From NCBI RefSeq assembly GCF_021272205.1, contig NZ_JAJSDX010000005.1, forward strand, positions 186,001 through 250,000: a DNA stretch of 64,000 nucleotides, written 5' to 3'. Both the position numbers and the translations under genes were made by a program. Source of the stretch: Pantoea sp. Mb-10. Its GTDB lineage: Bacteria; Pseudomonadota; Gammaproteobacteria; Enterobacterales; Enterobacteriaceae. Each line of letters begins with the position of its first letter. Position 1 is the first letter of the stretch. The notes below the pieces were generated by a model that saw only the letters and a list, made by a program, of their open reading frames with translations, did no database searches and was not told the origin of the DNA. Shown piece by piece: positions 9,533-18,335 of the stretch.

Positions 9533-10633
9533 TTATCGCCCCAGCAATACCCGGCTGGAAAATTCTTTTTTTAGCTCAACGCTATATGGGGCGTTATAAA
9601 AGCTTACCCTCTGAAATTTATCATCAAATTTATTATTCAGATGTTTATTCACTGGAATTGAACCAAAAACGTTATGAAGTTCGCTTTGCGTTTTTTCACT
9701 GACCAGCCAGTTTACAAAAACAGCAGACGCGGCGGGGTGTGCTGAATTTTTAGCTATTACGACAGCGTTGGAACCGGCAGGCATATTAAACCCGGGTACA
9801 TAAAATTTTATGCGTGATGTTACTGCACCCGTTTTTTTAAGAGTCAGCAGATGATCTTCCCATGCAGGTGCCAGAATAAGCTCGCCATCATTGATGCGGG
9901 TAAGACTGTCTGCCTGAGATTTTGTTAGCGTGATCTTACTTTTGTTTTTAATAAACCATTCCCATCCTTTATTCCAGTGCTGCAGAACGGCCGGATCTGT
10001 TTTATCAGATAACGTATGCTCTCCCTGTCCCTGGAGTGTCAGTACCCTCTGTATAAAAGCTTCACCGGCTCCACCATTTTGCGGATCATTGTATCCAAAC
10101 AAATTTGGATTGCTGTCGATGAAGCCCTGAAGCTCGTCCAGCGTCTGAGGCAGTTTTTTGTCCTGCATTTGCAGCGGGTCATAGGCAAACCCGGTCTGAC
10201 TTCCCCAGAATGCAAGGCCATATCCAAGGAAGTCGGTACCATGGAGTTGACTGTAGCCGTTCTGGTATTCCGGAAGCCATGATACTGGCGAAACGGTATG
10301 AGAGTTGAGGACAACCGGCATCTGGCTCATCGTGAAACCTATTACGTCAAGCTTGCCGATTTCTTTACTTTTTTCAGCGAGTATTTTATTGAGATTCCCG
10401 TCTATAGTCGATTCGGGAATGATGACTTTAATACCGTACTCCTGCTCAAATTCTTTTACAAAACTTCGCCATTGTGGCTTGAGATACCAGATATTAAAGT
10501 TAACTGTCCCTTCGATTTTTGCCCGGGAGACAACCTCACTCCACGTCATTTCTGAAAGCTGCGCTCCCTCTGCCGCGGAAAAAGAGAAACAAGTAACCAT
10601 TACAGCGGTAGTTAAAGTTTGAAAGCGTTTCAT
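9533..10633 (-). CDS. ABC importer periplasmic substrate-binding protein (PotD/FbpA-like)
   Basis: A 366-residue protein with AAGAGG five bases before ATG 10633. The signal peptide is residues 1 to about 23 (VMVTCFSFSAAEGA). The rest follows the type II binding-protein pattern of the spermidine/putrescine, ferric iron and 2-aminoethylphosphonate group: FNIWYLKPQWRSFVKEFEQE near the start, YGLAFWGSQTGFAYDP at the hinge region, and INDGELILAPAWEDHLL later. It is the last gene of a minus-strand operon, 15 bases after the second permease gene. The divergent genes encode phosphodiesterases, so I infer a phosphodiester ligand rather than a polyamine. Confidence 0.85.
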   Translation of the reverse strand: MKRFQTLTTAVMVTCFSFSAAEGAQLSEMTWSEVVSRAKIEGTVNFNIWYLKPQWRSFVKEFEQEYGIKVIIPESTIDGNLNKILAEKSKEIGKLDVIGFTMSQMPVVLNSHTVSPVSWLPEYQNGYSQLHGTDFLGYGLAFWGSQTGFAYDPLQMQDKKLPQTLDELQGFIDSNPNLFGYNDPQNGGAGEAFIQRVLTLQGQGEHTLSDKTDPAVLQHWNKGWEWFIKNKSKITLTKSQADSLTRINDGELILAPAWEDHLLTLKKTGAVTSRIKFYVPGFNMPAGSNAVVIAKNSAHPAASAVFVNWLVSEKTQSELHNVFGSIPVNKHLNNKFDDKFQRVSFYNAPYSVELKKEFSSRVLLGR

Positions 10634-10648
10634 ATTAACCTCTTAATA

Positions 10649-11491
10649 TTAATATTTGCCAGTTGTCTCAGCCGCGTAATTATCTTTCAGCGCTCTTTCA
10701 ATGACGATCATAAGGAATATGTTAGGAATAATGAGTATCATTGATACAACTGCGGCGTCTGGTCTGACAAACGTGTATCCAAGGAAAGAATAAAGTATTG
10801 TAGGAATGGTAATGAAATCCGGTGAACCCAGTACATATGAGACGGAAAACTCCTCAAGGCTCCTGACGAAACACAGGATCAGGGTAGCGAGGATGGCACT
10901 CTTCAGAAAAGGCAGGTATGCATTCCTGAATGTAGCCCATCTGTCCGAACCCAGATCGCGGCTGGCGTCAATCATCTCCTGCGGTACAGCCCGGAATCCG
11001 GCGGAAAGTATTCTTATTGCATAAGGCAGCGCGAGGACGGTATGTCCTGTCACGATGCTGATAAAGGGATTGTCGATATTGAGTTGCAAGATCATGGCGC
11101 TGAAAAATATGCCAATGAGCATTCCCGGCATAACGAGCGGGATCAGCGTCAGGATTTCAGCTATCCCTTTTCCTCTGAATGGTATGCGACCGAAAGCATA
11201 AGCAGTAGGAAGAGCCAGTAACAGACTCAGGGGAGCTACTGTTAACGCTATCGAATAACTGTTGAACATAGCGTCAGGAAGCGATGTCGTCTGCCACATA
11301 TTTACCCATCTTGTGAAAGACAGGCTGTCCGGAAATATGTTAGGAAAACTCCAAGGATGAGCAGGATCAACCATAGACCATATTACTGCCATGCCCACGG
11401 GCAGCCCAAGCCACATAAAATTAGCAATGAGAAAAAAAAACACCGAAACTCTCATGACTACACCAGTCTTTTTTGGACTGTTCACGTTCAT
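10649..11491 (-). CDS. ABC importer permease (PotC-like)
   Basis: A 280-residue inner-membrane protein with about six hydrophobic segments. I chose ATG 11491 because it overlaps the TGA of the upstream permease gene (ATGA) and follows GGGG; the frame opens slightly earlier at 11509. The coupling loop that contacts the ATPase is seen at ASRDLGSDRWATFRNAYLP (EAA motif, D-L-G-x-x-x-W-x-x-F). It should pair with the neighbouring permease as a heterodimer. Confidence 0.88.
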   Translation of the reverse strand: MNVNSPKKTGVVMRVSVFFFLIANFMWLGLPVGMAVIWSMVDPAHPWSFPNIFPDSLSFTRWVNMWQTTSLPDAMFNSYSIALTVAPLSLLLALPTAYAFGRIPFRGKGIAEILTLIPLVMPGMLIGIFFSAMILQLNIDNPFISIVTGHTVLALPYAIRILSAGFRAVPQEMIDASRDLGSDRWATFRNAYLPFLKSAILATLILCFVRSLEEFSVSYVLGSPDFITIPTILYSFLGYTFVRPDAAVVSMILIIPNIFLMIVIERALKDNYAAETTGKY

Positions 11492-12357
11492 TTCAGGTCC
11501 CCTTTGCACGTCATGAAAGGTGTTATCAGTAACTTAACTACTATGCTGAACAATAGTGAAGTTATCATGATGATCATGGCAATGACGGCAGCGTTATTCC
11601 ACTCTCCGTACTCTATGGCCGTTGACTGCATCAGTCGCGCAAGCGAATAAACATCATGCGGTCCGGCAACGGAATAAAAGGCAAAGTCACCGATCGCATC
11701 AATAAATACAATAATCAATGCCACCTGCAAGGCGGGCAGGGTGAGTGGCAGCAAAATAGTGATAAACCGCTGCCACTTATTAGCGCCTAAATTTCCAGAT
11801 GCGTTTAAAAAATCATTTTTCACAGCATTCACTGAGCTGCTAATCAAAATCAGAGCAAAGGGCATGTTCTTCCATATCTGCAGGACAATGACTCCCGTTC
11901 CGAAACTATCATTCTGCATACGCAGCGGCGTTCTGATAATATTTGCAGCCAGAAGGAATTCATTAATAACACCATGGAATGAAATGATGTTAATAAATAA
12001 AAAGGCTGCAACAAGGCCAGGAATAAACATAGGTATACGCAGTATGGCAATAATACTTTCTTTCATGGGTAGCGGCTTTCTCAGCCATAAAGCGATGGGG
12101 TAGGCGAGAATAACGGCACCCAGGGATCCGAGAAGTGAAACTTTTACTGAATATAGAAGTGAGCTCACCAGTACGGGATCGCGGAGCATCCCGGACCAGT
12201 ACTGAAGTGTAAAATAACTTTCACCCGTCAGATTAAAATAACCAATGCTCTGCGCAATCAGAACATAGAATGTTGAGCCCATCAGCATGAGGATAGTACC
12301 AAGCCCGCTTATCATAAGAAGCCAGGCGAATAACTCCTGCCGGATATTGGTCTTCAT
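11488..12357 (-). CDS. ABC importer permease (PotB-like)
   Basis: A 289-residue membrane protein. Its ATG at 12357 overlaps the stop of the ATPase gene (ATGA), which shows translational coupling. The EAA loop is ASGNLGANKWQRFITILLP. Several hydrophobic helices are visible (for example LLMISGLGTILMLMGSTFYV near the N-terminus). It is the first of two permease subunits in a four-gene importer operon. Confidence 0.88.
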   Translation of the reverse strand: MKTNIRQELFAWLLMISGLGTILMLMGSTFYVLIAQSIGYFNLTGESYFTLQYWSGMLRDPVLVSSLLYSVKVSLLGSLGAVILAYPIALWLRKPLPMKESIIAILRIPMFIPGLVAAFLFINIISFHGVINEFLLAANIIRTPLRMQNDSFGTGVIVLQIWKNMPFALILISSSVNAVKNDFLNASGNLGANKWQRFITILLPLTLPALQVALIIVFIDAIGDFAFYSVAGPHDVYSLARLMQSTAIEYGEWNNAAVIAMIIMITSLLFSIVVKLLITPFMTCKGDLK

Positions 12358-13421
12358 ATCACAGGCTCCAGAAATACGATGGCAGTTTCAGGCAAATAAA
12401 AACATGCCTGCTCACCGATTTTAAAGGAGGGTTTTTTTATAAGTTGCAGTCGTACGCCGGTTCCGTCGCTTGTGTGCCCCGAAGCCTCGGTATGGTTTCC
12501 CATAAAAGCCATACTTTCTACCGTGATGATAAAGTGATTAGCGTCTTTTTTGCTCTCCGGAATGTATACAGCATCTTCGGGCCGCCAGCAGATCCAGCAA
12601 TGATCGCTTTCAGGTTCTCTCGAAGAACTGACGTAGAAGCCACCCATTGAAGTGGATACTCTGTAATAGCCGGATTGTGCTGCCCTGCTTATGGTTGCCT
12701 GCATGATATTTGCCGCGCCAATAAAATCGGCGATAAAGCGGTTTGCCGGCTGATAATATATCTCTTCAGGTGTACCCGCTTGCGTAATGTTCCCTGCATT
12801 AAGCACTACAATTTTGTCTGACATGGACAGTGCTTCACTCTGGTCATGCGTCACATAAACTGATGTAAGATTGTGGCGCTTCTGAAGCTGCTTAATTTCA
12901 TATCTCACACTTTCACGCAGCTTGGCATCCAGATTGGAAAGAGGTTCATCAAAAAGCATGACGTGAGGCTTTGTTACCATGGCTCTCGCGATCGCAACTC
13001 TTTGCTGTTGCCCGCCTGAAAGCTGAGAAGGCATTTTGTGTCTTTGTGATCCGAGGCCCATTTGTTCCAGCACGGTATCCACCGTCGCTTTCTGTTCGCC
13101 GAGGGGGATCTTCTTCTGCTTCAGTCCATAAGCAATATTGTGAACAACATTCAGATGAGGGAACAAAGCGTAAGACTGGAAACACATCGCAGTGCTTCGC
13201 TTCTCCGGAGGTAATGTATTAATTGCCTGACCATTCAGAATGATGTTTCCACTGTCCGGGGTAATGAATCCTGCAATCATCTTCAGAAGCGTTGTTTTAC
13301 CACATCCGCTGGGTCCAAGCAGGGTGACGAACTCTCCCTCTTCAACATCGAAAGAAATCTCTTTCGCTGCATAGTACTCATCAAAACGCTTTGTAATATT
13401 TTCCAGTCTCAGTTTAACCAT
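12354..13421 (-). CDS. ABC importer ATPase (PotA/FbpC-like)
   Basis: A 355-residue cytoplasmic ATPase that drives the importer. Walker A is GPSGCGKTTLLK, Q-loop CFQSYALFPH, signature LSGGQQQRVAIARAM, Walker B VMLFDEPLSNLD, H-loop VYVTHDQ. The last 120 residues form the TOBE-type regulatory domain usual for PotA/UgpC/MalK. The frame opens at 13445, but ATG 13421 has AGGGA seven bases upstream, so I prefer that start; ATG 13424 is also possible. It leads the operon ATPase, permease, permease, binding protein. Confidence 0.9.
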   Translation of the reverse strand: MVKLRLENITKRFDEYYAAKEISFDVEEGEFVTLLGPSGCGKTTLLKMIAGFITPDSGNIILNGQAINTLPPEKRSTAMCFQSYALFPHLNVVHNIAYGLKQKKIPLGEQKATVDTVLEQMGLGSQRHKMPSQLSGGQQQRVAIARAMVTKPHVMLFDEPLSNLDAKLRESVRYEIKQLQKRHNLTSVYVTHDQSEALSMSDKIVVLNAGNITQAGTPEEIYYQPANRFIADFIGAANIMQATISRAAQSGYYRVSTSMGGFYVSSSREPESDHCWICWRPEDAVYIPESKKDANHFIITVESMAFMGNHTEASGHTSDGTGVRLQLIKKPSFKIGEQACFYLPETAIVFLEPVI

Positions 13422-13451
13422 CATGCAGTCCCTAATATTTGTCATTATTAA

Positions 13452-13515
13452 GTTTAATGATTAAACATTAAACTTTTGTGACAGAGAGCAAAAGGTTGGT
13501 AATTCAATGTTTAAT
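13452..13515. promoter_or_regulatory. Repeated GTTTAAT/ATTAAAC half-sites, candidate ROK operator
   Basis: The 15-base palindrome GTTTAATGATTAAAC (13452-13466) is followed directly by another ATTAAAC (13467-13473), and GTTTAAT occurs again at 13509-13515. These lie in the roughly 200 bp divergent region between the importer operon and the phosphodiesterase gene. The spacing and symmetry suggest operator sites for the ROK regulator encoded at 14492, able to control both directions. Binding is inferred. Confidence 0.6.
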
Positions 13516-13625
13516 TTATTTATGTTGATGATTTATATAGTAAAAAAATACATGAAAATTTCGGTGATTTTTCTATTATATTTAGATAATATACTTATTA
13601 ATGAGGGCTAACTTTTTTTCCAAGG

Positions 13626-14462
13626 GTGCAGATCTTGTTCAACTTCCATCAGGCCAGTAGAGGGGTAGTACTGGCTAACGGCCACCGTGGATACTCCAGT
13701 AAGTATCCTGAAAATACGTTATCGGCATTTGAAGGGGCACGCCTGGCTGGAATGTCGAGTATTGAGCTCGATGTGCACATGACCAAGGATGAGAAGATGG
13801 TGGTTATTCATGATTACCGCATTGACAGAGTATCGGATGGCTCTGGTTATGTGGCCAATATGACTCTCGACGAACTGAGAACGTATGACTTTGGCGTCAG
13901 CGCTTCCTCCGACGCCGTAAAGGCTGCCATACCGGCCCTGGATGACATCTTTGACTGGGCGATCAGGCACGATATGGGGCTTGTCGTAGAGATAAAACAG
14001 CGCTGTCGTCTTGATCGCTTTATTGAAAGATTCACCGAACTGGTCAACACCAGAACTGGCATTGTCGGAAGAATGCAGTTACTCGGGTTTAACCATGTAC
14101 TGCTTAATCAGGTCAAGAACAGCGTTCCGGGTCTGAAGATTCAGACAGTCTCGCTTGAACGTTATAAAAATCAGCTTGAAGCCATTCTCGGTTCGGGTGC
14201 TGATTGTGTTTGTCTTGAATATGAACATACACACATAGACGATCTGAAGACCTATAAGCAGGCGGGATTAGGTGTACGCCTTTACCTTACGCCGGGCAAG
14301 CTCGGTCTCGATACGCTGGAGTACTACCGCTTTAAATTCGGGCATGATGTCCGCAGCGAGATACTTTTTTGGATGAAAGAAGGTCTGATTGACATGGTCA
14401 GCCATGATGACGTCCTGTATGTCAAAAGACTCATTGAAGACGCTGGGTTAAAATGCGCTTAA
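13626..14462 (+). CDS. Glycerophosphodiester phosphodiesterase (GDPD family)
   Basis: A 278-residue TIM-barrel enzyme that hydrolyses glycerophosphodiesters to glycerol 3-phosphate and an alcohol. GDPD residues are clear: NGHRG and PENTLSAFE near residues 19-36 (first catalytic His and the Glu of E-N-T), SIELDVHMTKDEKMVVIHD (metal Glu and Asp and second His), VEIKQR later, and VSHDDV near the end. No signal peptide, so it is cytoplasmic like UgpQ. The start is uncertain: GTG 13626 opens the frame, while TTG 13635 has AAGGG at a better distance. It is divergent from the ABC importer and 29 bases before the ROK gene. Confidence 0.88.
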   Translation: MQILFNFHQASRGVVLANGHRGYSSKYPENTLSAFEGARLAGMSSIELDVHMTKDEKMVVIHDYRIDRVSDGSGYVANMTLDELRTYDFGVSASSDAVKAAIPALDDIFDWAIRHDMGLVVEIKQRCRLDRFIERFTELVNTRTGIVGRMQLLGFNHVLLNQVKNSVPGLKIQTVSLERYKNQLEAILGSGADCVCLEYEHTHIDDLKTYKQAGLGVRLYLTPGKLGLDTLEYYRFKFGHDVRSEILFWMKEGLIDMVSHDDVLYVKRLIEDAGLKCA

Positions 14463-14491
14463 CCATTTGATGCCGGCATATAGGAATTACC

Positions 14492-15610
14492 ATGAATTTA
14501 GTCAGTGCACCTTTAGAACTGAGCGCGACGCAGCGTAACCTGATCGACCTGATCAGGAATCATGGCACCGTTACACGGGCCGAACTCAGTCGCCTCTCAG
14601 GTCTGACTCCGGGAGCTATAACACAGCAGTGCCGTGAACTGATTTTTACCGGGCTGATTATCGAGGGTGAGCCTGTACATGATGGCAAGCGTGGTCAGCC
14701 TTCGTTACCCCTGCGCCTGAATCCAGGAGGGGCGTGCTCTGTAGGTGTTTCCTTCAGTCCTGGGTTTATTGACATTGCCGTCGTTGACCTAAGCGGAAAA
14801 CCGCTCGTACAGGTTTCAGAAAAACATACTGAAAACCGTGAAATAGCCCATACGGTCAATCAGGTCATACAGATGGTTGCCGGTGCACTTAAAAAGAAAC
14901 GTTTAAGTAACTCACGAATACTGGGCATTGGATATGCCGTTCCGGGATTCCTGAAAAAAGACGGCCGTAAAAGACAGACAGTAGCATGGCTTGATAGCTG
15001 GAGGGAGGTTGACCTTCAGGCAGTTTTTGCTGCAGCGTTACCTTACCCGACCTGGGTAGAAAACATCGTAAATGCTTCTGTCATTGCCGAATATTACTCC
15101 GGTAATCACAGTCACATTTCTGATCTGGTCCTTATTGATCTGGGATATGGAATTGCTGCAGGCATTATTGCTGACAATAAACTTCTGAGTGGGGGGTTTT
15201 CGAATGCCGGAGAACTTGGAATGAGTTTCCCACTCGAACTGCCAAGGCCTTCTTATAAAGATTTGCTTATCACTCTGGAGAAGGCCGGTCTGGATCCCGA
15301 TGAACTTGATGGCCTTGCTGGCAGCGGGAATAAGGTTATTGAGTGCTGGATAGCGCGTGTAAGTGAACAACTGGAACCCATTATATTCAGCTGTATCCAG
15401 TGGCTGGACCCTGAAGTTATCACGCTGGGTGGCGCGATGCCTAAAAAAATCGTCGGGCGGCTGGTGAAGGAGCTCAAACTCAGAGTCAGCGGACGATTAG
15501 AGCCGTTACGACCATCAGCAAAAATTGAAGCTTCTGCTTTCAGTAAAGAGGGTGCGTCACGCGGGGCAGCAATGCTGCCTTTATATTACACACTGAATAT
15601 AAAAAAGTAG
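14492..15610 (+). CDS. ROK-family transcriptional regulator (NagC/Mlc/XylR type)
   Basis: A 372-residue protein with AGGAATTACC before ATG 14492. A winged helix at about residues 10-65 contains VTRAELSRLSGLTPGAITQQ, followed by GKRGQPSLPL, the hinge typical of ROK repressors. The sugar-kinase-like domain starts at VGVSFSPGFIDIAVVDLSG and has GIGYAVPGF and LIDLGYGIAAGII. The NAGELGM segment has methionine where NagC and Mlc have the zinc-ligand histidine, and the C-x-C-G-x-x-G-C zinc motif is absent, so ligand sensing may differ. It sits between two phosphoesterase genes and probably controls this module and the divergent importer. Confidence 0.88.
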   Translation: MNLVSAPLELSATQRNLIDLIRNHGTVTRAELSRLSGLTPGAITQQCRELIFTGLIIEGEPVHDGKRGQPSLPLRLNPGGACSVGVSFSPGFIDIAVVDLSGKPLVQVSEKHTENREIAHTVNQVIQMVAGALKKKRLSNSRILGIGYAVPGFLKKDGRKRQTVAWLDSWREVDLQAVFAAALPYPTWVENIVNASVIAEYYSGNHSHISDLVLIDLGYGIAAGIIADNKLLSGGFSNAGELGMSFPLELPRPSYKDLLITLEKAGLDPDELDGLAGSGNKVIECWIARVSEQLEPIIFSCIQWLDPEVITLGGAMPKKIVGRLVKELKLRVSGRLEPLRPSAKIEASAFSKEGASRGAAMLPLYYTLNIKK

Positions 15611-15680
15611 CAGTGCCAGATTAGTTTTACTCGGGTTTAAAAGGTATGCCGGCCATTATATCAGTAAGAGAGGATGGGAT

Positions 15681-16385
15681 ATGTCACGTGATGTTGTCAG
15701 TTACGCACCGGATGTGGGAAGAAAATTTTCATCCTCCGGGTGTCCTTTGCCTTTTGCGGGTAATACATTTCTTGGCCACCTTGAACAGCAGGGGGAAGGA
15801 TTTAAGACTTTCGATACTATTCTTAATGTATACAGAGCCCTTCCGGAAACCAGTTTTTTTAGGAAAATGACGGTTCTTCCATCCAGCAGTTACCACATTA
15901 CGCTTTTTACCGGTGTAAACGAGTGCGATCGTCATTCAGGCCCATGGCCAACCGGTATGTCTCGTGAGGTGGCGCTGGAAAGCCTGAACACATATTTTCT
16001 GGAGAAACTTAAATTACGTCAGCCAGAGATGTCTTCGCCCTTTGAATTTATTGTCGATTCAGATGCTCTATTGCCAGGAGAGAACGATAATCTTTTTATT
16101 CCACTTAAACCTGCCAGTCAGGATACCTATGCCAGGCTAGAAAATTTAAGGGATGAATTGTCAGATATAACAGGTATTCGTCGCGAGGATCATCGTTATT
16201 ATCAGTACCACATCACCCTGGGGTATCTTGTGGCCACTCTCGATAAAGTGGAACTAACGGAATACAGAGCCAAAAACAGGGAATGGAGAGAAATGATAGC
16301 GAAGACCGGTAAAATTACCATTAAGAAATTTTATTTTTGCATTTTACAGGATATGTATTCATTCCGGAGCATTTACGCAATATAG
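15681..16385 (+). CDS. 2H phosphoesterase superfamily protein (DUF1868-like)
   Basis: A 234-residue protein with AGAGAGGATGGGAT before ATG 15681. Two H-x-T motifs, SSYHITLFTG near residue 72 and YQYHITLGYL near residue 195, are the paired catalytic histidines of 2H phosphoesterases, which open cyclic phosphates or cleave phosphodiesters of small molecules and RNA ends. The spacing and the N-terminal GRKFSSSGCPLPFAGNTFLG fit the DUF1868 group. It is 70 bases after the ROK gene and in line with the GDPD gene, which supports a joint role in phosphodiester breakdown. No signal peptide, so cytoplasmic. Confidence 0.8.
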   Translation: MSRDVVSYAPDVGRKFSSSGCPLPFAGNTFLGHLEQQGEGFKTFDTILNVYRALPETSFFRKMTVLPSSSYHITLFTGVNECDRHSGPWPTGMSREVALESLNTYFLEKLKLRQPEMSSPFEFIVDSDALLPGENDNLFIPLKPASQDTYARLENLRDELSDITGIRREDHRYYQYHITLGYLVATLDKVELTEYRAKNREWREMIAKTGKITIKKFYFCILQDMYSFRSIYAI

Positions 16386-16524
16386 ATATGACTTTGTTTA
16401 CGTCCCGGCAAGACAGTAATGAAATGCTCAGATAAAAGTTTACCAGGTTTAACTGAGCAAGTTCGGGTCTGTCGTAATTAATAAATAATTAATCAGTTTC
16501 AATTTTTTATAAATGAGGTTTTCT

Positions 16525-16944
16525 GTGAACAAGACGTACATGCGGTGGATTTATTTCGTCATACCTGTATTAATACTGACTGGGTGTGCAGGCTCTCCAC
16601 TTGGCAACCTGATTTTTAATAAACGTTATCAGACCAGTTCAGATATCGCTGCATCATGGGTCGGGTCTTCGGCAGACGAACTGATGATGGCATGGGGACC
16701 ACCTCAAAACAGCCAGGCTCTGAGTAACGGAAGCAGCATACTGGATTATCAGTATAACTGGATTGTAAATGGATACGATTCAAGTATGTGGAACTATATT
16801 CCTGAATATGCAAACTGTGATAGACGATTTCTGGTCGAGCAAGGGATAATAACAAGATGGTATTCATCAGGTGGCTGCCCAAAAAGACCTGAAGGGGCAA
16901 AGTTGATTGATGGAAGTATACCAGTACCAAAACCAACTCTTTAG
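16525..16944 (+). CDS. Small outer-membrane-type lipoprotein, function unknown
   Basis: A 139-residue predicted lipoprotein. I chose GTG 16525 because GAGG lies six bases upstream; the ATG at 16513 that opens the frame overlaps that site. The signal peptide ends in the lipobox LTGC with Cys21 as the lipidated residue. The next residue is Ala, not Asp, so outer-membrane sorting is expected. SSADELMMAWGPPQNSQAL resembles the start of a SmpA/BamE-like domain (helix, then WGxP turn). The mature part has further cysteines (YANCDRRF, GGCPKRP) that could pair. It is the first of four small lipoprotein genes in a row. Confidence 0.75.
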   Translation: MNKTYMRWIYFVIPVLILTGCAGSPLGNLIFNKRYQTSSDIAASWVGSSADELMMAWGPPQNSQALSNGSSILDYQYNWIVNGYDSSMWNYIPEYANCDRRFLVEQGIITRWYSSGGCPKRPEGAKLIDGSIPVPKPTL

Positions 16945-17127
16945 TAAGTTTTGCTTTTGACTGGTGTTTATCTGAGGGGGATTTAAATAAACCGTGGCTC
17001 ACAAAGTGATTGCCAGTTAAAAAAACGCGGGACGTTTCAGTTAGAAGTAAAAAGAATTGACTAAATTTCGTTCAAAATCAGTTATGATTGAACCCTATTA
17101 ATTAAGTAAACTTTCAAGGTCAATATT

Positions 17128-17547
17128 ATGAAGACTTATATAGCGGCATTTGCAATTGTACTATTTATTTCAGGATGTAGTTCTTTCAGTGGTGAGGATA
17201 AGTTTTCACGAAGTTATGTTTCTGCTCATATCATAGCTAATAAAACGACGGAGTCCGAAGTTAAGGCTCTCTATGGCACACCCGACGATCAATCATCAAG
17301 TTCAGACGGTAGTTACGTGTGGCGTTATGATAGGGATGGTAAAATGAATTTTCTTTCAAATGCTGTTTCTTTAATTCCCGGAGCTTCTGCGCTAAGTGGT
17401 GCAGTGACCCAAGCCACAATTGCTCAGCATACCAGAGATGATATAAGTTCTGTTTCTGATAAAGCGTCCGGAAATACAGAGCATCGTAGCGGTAGGTTGG
17501 CAATTTATTTTACTAGTAATAAAGTTGTTTCCAACTGGTATATGTAA
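17128..17547 (+). CDS. SmpA/BamE-like small lipoprotein
   Basis: A 139-residue predicted lipoprotein with lipobox FISGC and Cys17. The segment IIANKTTESEVKALYGTPDD is the typical helix and G-x-P turn of the SmpA/OmlA (BamE) fold, and SYVWRYDRDGK the following strand. The middle (SLIPGASALSGAVTQATIAQ) is hydrophobic and glycine/alanine rich, perhaps a membrane-contacting segment. True BamE proteins are about 113 residues and essential; this is more likely an accessory relative. AT-rich DNA (17045-17110) upstream suggests its own promoter. Confidence 0.75.
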   Translation: MKTYIAAFAIVLFISGCSSFSGEDKFSRSYVSAHIIANKTTESEVKALYGTPDDQSSSSDGSYVWRYDRDGKMNFLSNAVSLIPGASALSGAVTQATIAQHTRDDISSVSDKASGNTEHRSGRLAIYFTSNKVVSNWYM

Positions 17548-17716
17548 TTATTTCGTTAATAAGCTGGGGTAAGAAATTATTCCAGAACTTTGTTTATTCT
17601 TATTGAGAGGTTCCCTGCCGATCGTATCTGCTCTCCCGCCCGCTACCTCACCGGTAGCTGGCAAAAGGCGAAAATAAATTATTACCCTGCCAAAGGTAAA
17701 CTGGTTTTAGATATAA

Positions 17717-18095
17717 ATGAAAAAATACATACAATAGCTATTGCTACTTTAGTCGCCTGGCTGCTATCAGGATGCTCGACACTGGCTCCGGAGCGAACTG
17801 CAGCAAAAAATCTTATGGAAAGAATATCAGTGAAGCCTACAGGGTTTTTGGTCATCCATGGCTTAGTGGTACAGAAACAAGTGTCAGTGCGGAAAGTAAA
17901 TTTTACGGACATAATGTTTATCATTTCTATTTTAAGGGGCTTGAATACGATCGGGGAAAGTTCAACGGTTCTTATATGGATACATCACAAGGCCGTCCGG
18001 TTCTGGTTAATCAGTTCGAAACACAACATGCGCAGGAGTCATGTAGAGTTGGATTCTGGGCTGATCCGAAAACGAACATAATCGATTACTACTAA
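17717..18095 (+). pseudogene. Small lipoprotein gene with two 1-base frameshifts in A-runs
   Basis: ATG 17717 is followed by six A residues (17720-17725); adding one A gives MKKIHTIAIATLVAWLLSGC, a perfect lipoprotein signal with lipobox LSGC. A second run of six A residues (17805-17810) again needs one extra A to pass from TLAPERTAA into KKSYGKNISEAYRVFGHPWL and on to the stop at 18093-18095 (...DPKTNIIDYY). Two identical lesions in neighbouring homopolymers suggest either sequencing error or phase-variable A-runs rather than random decay. Repaired, it would encode about 125 residues with the same helix-plus-G-x-P pattern as its neighbours. Confidence 0.75.
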
Positions 18096-18335
18096 GTCAA
18101 AGATAACTGTGGCTTGGGAGGCTGGGGATTCGGCACAACCGGCATATTACATTATTGGGAAATAAACTGACCTGAATGTCTCCTGGGCATGAAATAAAAC
18201 GATCCCTTAAAAGGAATGTTCATATTAAAAGTATTGGCCATTTATCGATGAGCTAAAGATGCTTCTAATATGTTGCTGATCAATCATTGGTAATTAACAA
18301 ATCAAATGCTGTCTAAACAACCTGGAGTTAAAGTC

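Noticed and set aside
17590..18081. 163-codon frame over the lipoprotein region
   Set aside because: It is partly the frameshifted lipoprotein; after the second A-run the text is not protein-like.
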